Origin: Planctomycetota bacterium
Lineage (GTDB): Bacteria > Planctomycetota > Phycisphaerae > UBA1845 > PWPN01
Reading direction: 5' to 3'
DNA length: 9,059 nt
Assembly (NCBI GenBank): GCA_016209665.1
Contig: JACQVT010000385.1
Span: 1-9,059 of the forward strand
In this document: in pieces, positions 6,078 to 9,059 of the stretch
How the letters are laid out: each line of letters starts with the position of its first letter
Position numbering within the stretch: the first letter of the stretch is position 1
Notes under the pieces: generated by a model
What the model was told of the DNA's origin: nothing
The model's database searches: none
Seen by the model: the letters and a program-made list of their open reading frames with translations, nothing else
Program-made: the position numbers and the translations under genes

Positions 6078-6096
6078 GGCGGGCCTCCTGCCCGCC
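6078..6096. repeat. GC-rich hairpin downstream of the peptidase gene
   Basis: GGCGGGC (6078-6084) and GCCCGCC (6090-6096) form a perfect 7-bp stem with a 5-base loop. It lies 67 bp past the peptidase stop in that gene's direction. The transcribed strand continues with a run of C, not U, so it is not a canonical intrinsic terminator; it may still end or protect the peptidase transcript, or be a dispersed palindrome. The loop on the minus strand reads AGGAG. Confidence 0.5.
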
Positions 6097-6162
6097 TTCT
6101 TCTCGACCGGAGGTGATGGCAGAAGCCCCCGCGCCTACAGACCTCGCCGACAGCGTCAGGCA

Positions 6163-8580
6163 TCACGCCGCAAGGCAGTTGGGATCGGGCGGCGCATCCG
6201 GGCCGTTGAGGCAGCCTTGCATCGGGCCGAAGTCCGATTGGTCGACGTCGCCGTCGCCATCGAAGTCGATCGACTCGCACTCGGCCGGGGGTGGGCCCGC
6301 GCCCGGTCCGGTCAGGCAGGCCTCGAAGGCCAGCAGGTCCGCGTCGTCGACGTCGTTGTCGCGGTCGAGGTCCGGGGCGAAGGGCTTGATCGTAAACGTG
6401 AGGATCGCCGCTCCCCCGGGCAGGCCGTCACCGGAGGGCAAGGCGGCGGCGAGCGGTTCCGCAATTTCGCCGTCCAGGGCCAGACCCGAGCGCTCCGCGG
6501 AGACCGTCTCGGCGATCTGCACCGTCCACGTCTGGCCGTTGGGCAGCGGCCGGTCGAACGACAGCGTCGCCGTCAGGTGCGTGGCGTCGCGGCTGAGCAG
6601 GAACGGGTGCGGCCCACTGAGGCTGCCGGCGACGGAGAAATGCGCGCTCGTGCACGCCACCGGTTCGCTGAAGTTCAGCGTGACTGCGGCGACGCCGGGG
6701 AATGTCGGCACGTTGGCTTGCGGCGACGGCGCCGCGGCGACGATCTTCGGCGGGCCCGGCACGTAGGCCACGTTCGTCGCCGCCCCGCGGAGGATCCACG
6801 TGTCCTTGTCGAACTGCACGCTCGTGACCGGCCCGTCGGCGGGCAGCAGGAACCACTCGGTCACCGTATTGCCGGTGCCGGTCGCGTCGTTCCAGATTCG
6901 ACGAGTCGTGCTGCCGGTGCCCGTGGTCAGCGTGACGTCGATCGGCATCTTCATGGCGTTGGGAAAGGATGACACCACCGTCTTCTGGTATTGCTGGACG
7001 TGCAGCCGCACCCAGTTCTGCCCGCCGATCTGCTCGGCTTCCCAGCCGTAGCGGTAGTACGGCGCCCCCGCGTTGTAGACCCATTGGCTGAAGAACCAGC
7101 CCAGGTCGCTGTTGACCACCGACTCGCAAACCGCCCGGAAGTCCTCGGTGTCGGCGGCACCGCCCGCGAAGGCATTACGATAGACGATCAGCGAGGTGAA
7201 GAACGGCTGGTCGGCGAGCACGCGCCGCAGCATGTGCGTCACCCACGCGCCCTTGTTGTACGAGTAGGTGGTGCTGAAGATGGCGCTCGTGGTGCTGATG
7301 TCGTAGCGGTAGACCGTCCCGGTGCCCGTGGTGCTCGGGCGGTTGGCGTTCAGGTGGGCGAGGTAGCTGGCGTAGCTGCCGCCCGGGCGCTTCTCCTTGA
7401 ACAGGGCCTCGGAAAAGCGGGCGAACCCCTCGTTGAGCCAGATGTCGTGCCAGGTCTTGCAGGTGACGTAGTCGCCCCACCATTGGTGGGCCAGCTCGTG
7501 CACGTTGCGGTTCTCGGAGGTGTAGGCCCCCTGGCTGGTCATGGTCTGGTGCTCCATGCCGCAACACCACTGGAACTGGGCGATGCCGTACTTCTCGTTG
7601 ATGAACGGATACTGCCCGTAGAGGCTCGGCAGGCTGAACGTGGTGATGGCCTGAACAACGGTATCCAGGTACGGCTCGGATGTACCGACCTGGTCGGGGT
7701 AGATGTAGAACTCGACCGGCATATAGCCACCGACGTGCTCGTAGTACCGCGTGATCTTCGTGTAGTGGGTGGCCGCGAACGACACCAGGTACGTCACGAT
7801 CGGATAGCCCTCGTGCCAGCGGTACTTCTTGCGGTTGCCGGCGAGCGTGTCGACGCCCTGCAGGACGCCGTTGGCGGCCACGGTCATCGTGTCCGGCACC
7901 GTGACGTGCAGGTCCAGCGTGAACTTGTCGCTGTTCTCGCCGTTGTTGTCCTTGCAGGGCCACCAGTACTTGGCGTAGAACGGCTGGCTGAACGACGCCG
8001 CGATCACATCCTGCCCGTTGGTCTGCGTGGAGAAAAAGTCGAAGCTGAACTGGTCGGTCCGGCTTCGCGGCGTGCCGTGGTACGTCACCTGCACCTGGAA
8101 CGCCTGGCCGACGTCGTAGGCGGCGCCCAGGTTGATCGCGATCTGGTTCGTCGGTCGGGTGTACGCGGCGGCGACGCCGTTGACCTTCACCGCGTCCACC
8201 GTCATGCCGCCGTCCAGGTCCAGCGTCATCTGCGCCAGCCCGGCGGCCAGGCTGGCAGCGTCCAGCGTGTTGGTGCCCTCGATGCGCTTGGGGCTGGTGT
8301 CGGTGCGAACGACGATGTCCAGGAAGCAGTGGGTGATGTCGGTGTCGGCCTGGGCCTCGAGGGTGATCGGCAGGCCGCCGGGCGGTTTGCCCGACTCGAA
8401 CCGCTCGATCTCGGCCAGGGCGTGGCCGCACAGGCCGGCCTTGGCCTCGTCCGTCGGCGAGCAGTCCTCGACTGTGTCCTGGGCGAGAACCCGGACGGCA
8501 CCGACTCCCGGCAGGGCGCCGATCATGACCAGGCCAAGGACATGTCCGCGAAGGATCGCTCGCAGCGAACCGCCCATCAT
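6163..8580 (-). CDS. Secreted M1-family zinc metallopeptidase with C-terminal dockerin-like repeats
   Basis: An exported aminopeptidase-like protein of 805 residues. A signal peptide spans about 1-33 (hydrophobic core GHVLGLVMIGALPGVG, cleavage likely after VLA). The M1 N-terminal beta domain covers about 80-265. The catalytic domain has H361-E-L-A-H365 and E384 in WLNEGFA as the zinc ligands plus the catalytic Glu362. G341-M-E-H, in WCCGMEHQT, stands where many M1 enzymes have GAMEN. Y441 in SYNKGAW matches the catalytic tyrosine. About 605-700 is an Ig-like (Big_5-type) domain. Residues 737-805 hold two calcium-loop-like repeats, DLDRDNDVDDADL and DFDGDGDVDQSDF, each followed by paired cysteines. 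The ATG at 8580 has GAGGGG just upstream; a TTG further up is not needed. It probably trims peptides outside the cytoplasm. It is unrelated to the nuo operon in function and has its own promoter. Confidence 0.95.
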   Translation of the reverse strand: MMGGSLRAILRGHVLGLVMIGALPGVGAVRVLAQDTVEDCSPTDEAKAGLCGHALAEIERFESGKPPGGLPITLEAQADTDITHCFLDIVVRTDTSPKRIEGTNTLDAASLAAGLAQMTLDLDGGMTVDAVKVNGVAAAYTRPTNQIAINLGAAYDVGQAFQVQVTYHGTPRSRTDQFSFDFFSTQTNGQDVIAASFSQPFYAKYWWPCKDNNGENSDKFTLDLHVTVPDTMTVAANGVLQGVDTLAGNRKKYRWHEGYPIVTYLVSFAATHYTKITRYYEHVGGYMPVEFYIYPDQVGTSEPYLDTVVQAITTFSLPSLYGQYPFINEKYGIAQFQWCCGMEHQTMTSQGAYTSENRNVHELAHQWWGDYVTCKTWHDIWLNEGFARFSEALFKEKRPGGSYASYLAHLNANRPSTTGTGTVYRYDISTTSAIFSTTYSYNKGAWVTHMLRRVLADQPFFTSLIVYRNAFAGGAADTEDFRAVCESVVNSDLGWFFSQWVYNAGAPYYRYGWEAEQIGGQNWVRLHVQQYQKTVVSSFPNAMKMPIDVTLTTGTGSTTRRIWNDATGTGNTVTEWFLLPADGPVTSVQFDKDTWILRGAATNVAYVPGPPKIVAAAPSPQANVPTFPGVAAVTLNFSEPVACTSAHFSVAGSLSGPHPFLLSRDATHLTATLSFDRPLPNGQTWTVQIAETVSAERSGLALDGEIAEPLAAALPSGDGLPGGAAILTFTIKPFAPDLDRDNDVDDADLLAFEACLTGPGAGPPPAECESIDFDGDGDVDQSDFGPMQGCLNGPDAPPDPNCLAA

Positions 8581-8642
8581 CCATCCCCTCGAGTCAGGCT
8601 CCCCCGGGCGGGTCAATGCCGCCGGCGATGCCTCAATGCTCC

Positions 8643-8671
8643 AGTATAGTTGAGGCGAGGCGCCGGTTGAA
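8643..8671 (-). promoter_or_regulatory. Predicted promoter of the M1 peptidase gene
   Basis: The minus strand has TTCAAC (8671-8666), a 17-bp spacer, then TATACT (8648-8643), five of six bases matching the -10 consensus. The -35 is weak. It would give a leader of about 55-60 nt before the ATG at 8580. Confidence 0.4.
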
Positions 8672-8711
8672 GAGAGTCACCGCGCCGGCCCTGCTGCGGG
8701 GTCCGCGGCAG

Positions 8712-8740
8712 TTCAAGCATTCGCGCAGAAAGGTTATAAT
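8712..8740 (+). promoter_or_regulatory. Predicted promoter of the rightward gene
   Basis: TTCAAG (8712-8717), a 17-bp spacer and a perfect TATAAT (8735-8740). Transcription would start near 8747, leaving a leader of about 100 nt before the ATG at 8849. The -10 is strong and stands out against the GC-rich background; the -35 matches only three of six bases. Confidence 0.5.
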
Positions 8741-8768
8741 GGTGGCTCAGGTGGGGTCGTTCAGCCCG

Positions 8769-8838
8769 GGTCCGCCGGACGGCATTCCTCGAAACGGCTC
8801 CGGCGCGGCCGGGATTCCGGAGAGACTTCCGGCGGACC
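8769..8838 (+). promoter_or_regulatory. Nested inverted repeat in the leader of the rightward gene
   Basis: GGTCCGCCGGA (8769-8779) and TCCGGCGGACC (8828-8838) are an exact 11-bp inverted repeat around 48 bases. Inside it CTCCGG (8798-8803) and CCGGAG (8817-8822) form a second stem. The outer arm ends 10 bases before the start codon, where a ribosome binding site would sit. It could be a translational control structure or an operator; no known riboswitch class is recognised. Confidence 0.45.
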
Positions 8839-8848
8839 GAGACACACG

Positions 8849-9059
8849 ATGAGGACGTATCTTCTGCTTGTGGTGGTGTTGACTTCGGGACTGGTGCCGC
8901 GCGCGAGCCTTCTCGCCGCCCCGTATCGTCTACGCTTTCGCGACAGCACCACCGGCCTGGCCGTCAGCCCAGCGGCGCTTCTCCTCGACGGTGAAGAGCA
9001 GGTTGCCTTGCCGGACGCGAACGGCATCACCACACTGGACGTCGCTGCCGGCGAGCATC
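8849..9059 (+). CDS. Exported protein of unknown function, 3' end cut by window edge
   Basis: Seventy codons are visible with the frame open to the right edge. The product begins with a typical signal peptide: MRTYLLLVVVLTSGLVPRAS, then LLAA as the likely cleavage region (about residue 24). The mature part starts PYRLRFRDSTTGLAV and continues with ALLLDGEEQVALPDANGITTLDVAAGEH. This reads like the start of a carboxypeptidase-regulatory or CnaB-like beta-sandwich, where a DxNG turn before a TLDV strand is common, but too little is present to assign it. The ATG at 8849 is supported by the signal peptide; no good Shine-Dalgarno is next to it, only GGCGGA about 12 bases upstream, inside the inverted-repeat arm. 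It is transcribed away from the peptidase gene. Confidence 0.75.
   Translation, partial: MRTYLLLVVVLTSGLVPRASLLAAPYRLRFRDSTTGLAVSPAALLLDGEEQVALPDANGITTLDVAAGEH

Larger units (their letters stand above)
5820..6162. other. 343-bp gap between the peptidase gene and nuoI
   Basis: No gene that I can support lies here. It holds the predicted nuo promoter, its leader of about 100 nt, two runs of eight identical bases (C8 at 5902-5909, G8 at 6072-6079), and a GC-rich hairpin nearer the peptidase stop. A second possible promoter (TTGACA at 6039-6044, 17 bp, TAAAGG at 6016-6021, minus strand) has a perfect -35 but a poor -10. Confidence 0.7.
8581..8848. other. Divergent intergenic region with two promoters and a structured leader
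   Basis: This 268-bp stretch separates the leftward peptidase gene from the rightward exported-protein gene. I see no supported gene in it. It contains one promoter-like element for each direction and, on the right side, a long inverted repeat just before the plus-strand start codon. Confidence 0.75.

Noticed and set aside
6078..6096. Rho-independent terminator for the peptidase gene
   Set aside because: The stem is good but is followed by a C-run on the transcribed strand instead of a U-tract, so it is listed only as a hairpin.
8581..8616. TTG start 12 codons upstream for the M1 peptidase
   Set aside because: The ATG at 8580 has a purine-rich ribosome site and leaves a normal signal peptide; the extension would put acidic and Pro/Gly residues ahead of it.
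6991..8649. 552-codon open frame on the plus strand opposite the M1 peptidase
   Set aside because: Antisense shadow of a gene with intact zinc and catalytic motifs; its translation is low-complexity Val/Arg/Gly sequence.

Overview
The window is a high-GC stretch of what looks like a planctomycete chromosome, probably close to Phycisphaerae. The main lineage clue is the C-terminal pair of Asp-rich, dockerin-like repeats on the secreted peptidase, a style I associate with that group. This is inference; no rRNA or other phylogenetic marker is present.

Positions 1-5819, minus strand, hold part of a respiratory complex I operon. In transcription order it reads nuoI, nuoA, nuoB, nuoC, a HEPN-domain gene, a 103-codon unknown gene, nuoD, and nuoH, which runs off the left edge. 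A good sigma70-like promoter (TTGATA, 17 bp, TATAAC) sits about 110 bp upstream of nuoI, so nuoI is probably the first gene. These subunits supply parts of the quinone-binding module (B, C, D, I) and of the membrane arm (A, H). The NADH-input genes nuoE, nuoF and nuoG are not here, although nuoD and nuoH are adjacent.

The most unusual content is the HEPN and small-protein pair set without scars between nuoC and nuoD. Each has its own Shine-Dalgarno sequence, the gaps are 17, 21 and 2 nt, and codon use is clearly less GC-rich at third positions than in nuoC. It resembles a toxin-antitoxin or nucleotide-sensing cassette riding in a core respiratory operon. A second oddity is that nuoH carries about 165 extra N-terminal residues with three added hydrophobic segments. 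A third is that the larger gaps of the operon are occupied by different short repeats: tandem octamers across the nuoA stop, a hairpin before nuoB, tandem heptamers across the nuoB stop that appear to have rewritten the NuoB C-terminus, and a hairpin between nuoD and nuoH.

Positions 5820-6162 are a gap with a GC-rich hairpin and the nuo promoter. Positions 6163-8580, minus strand, encode a secreted M1-family zinc metallopeptidase (signal peptide, M1 catalytic domains, an Ig-like domain, two dockerin-like repeats). Positions 8581-8848 are a divergent promoter region with a structured leader. From 8849 a second exported protein starts on the plus strand and is cut by the right edge.
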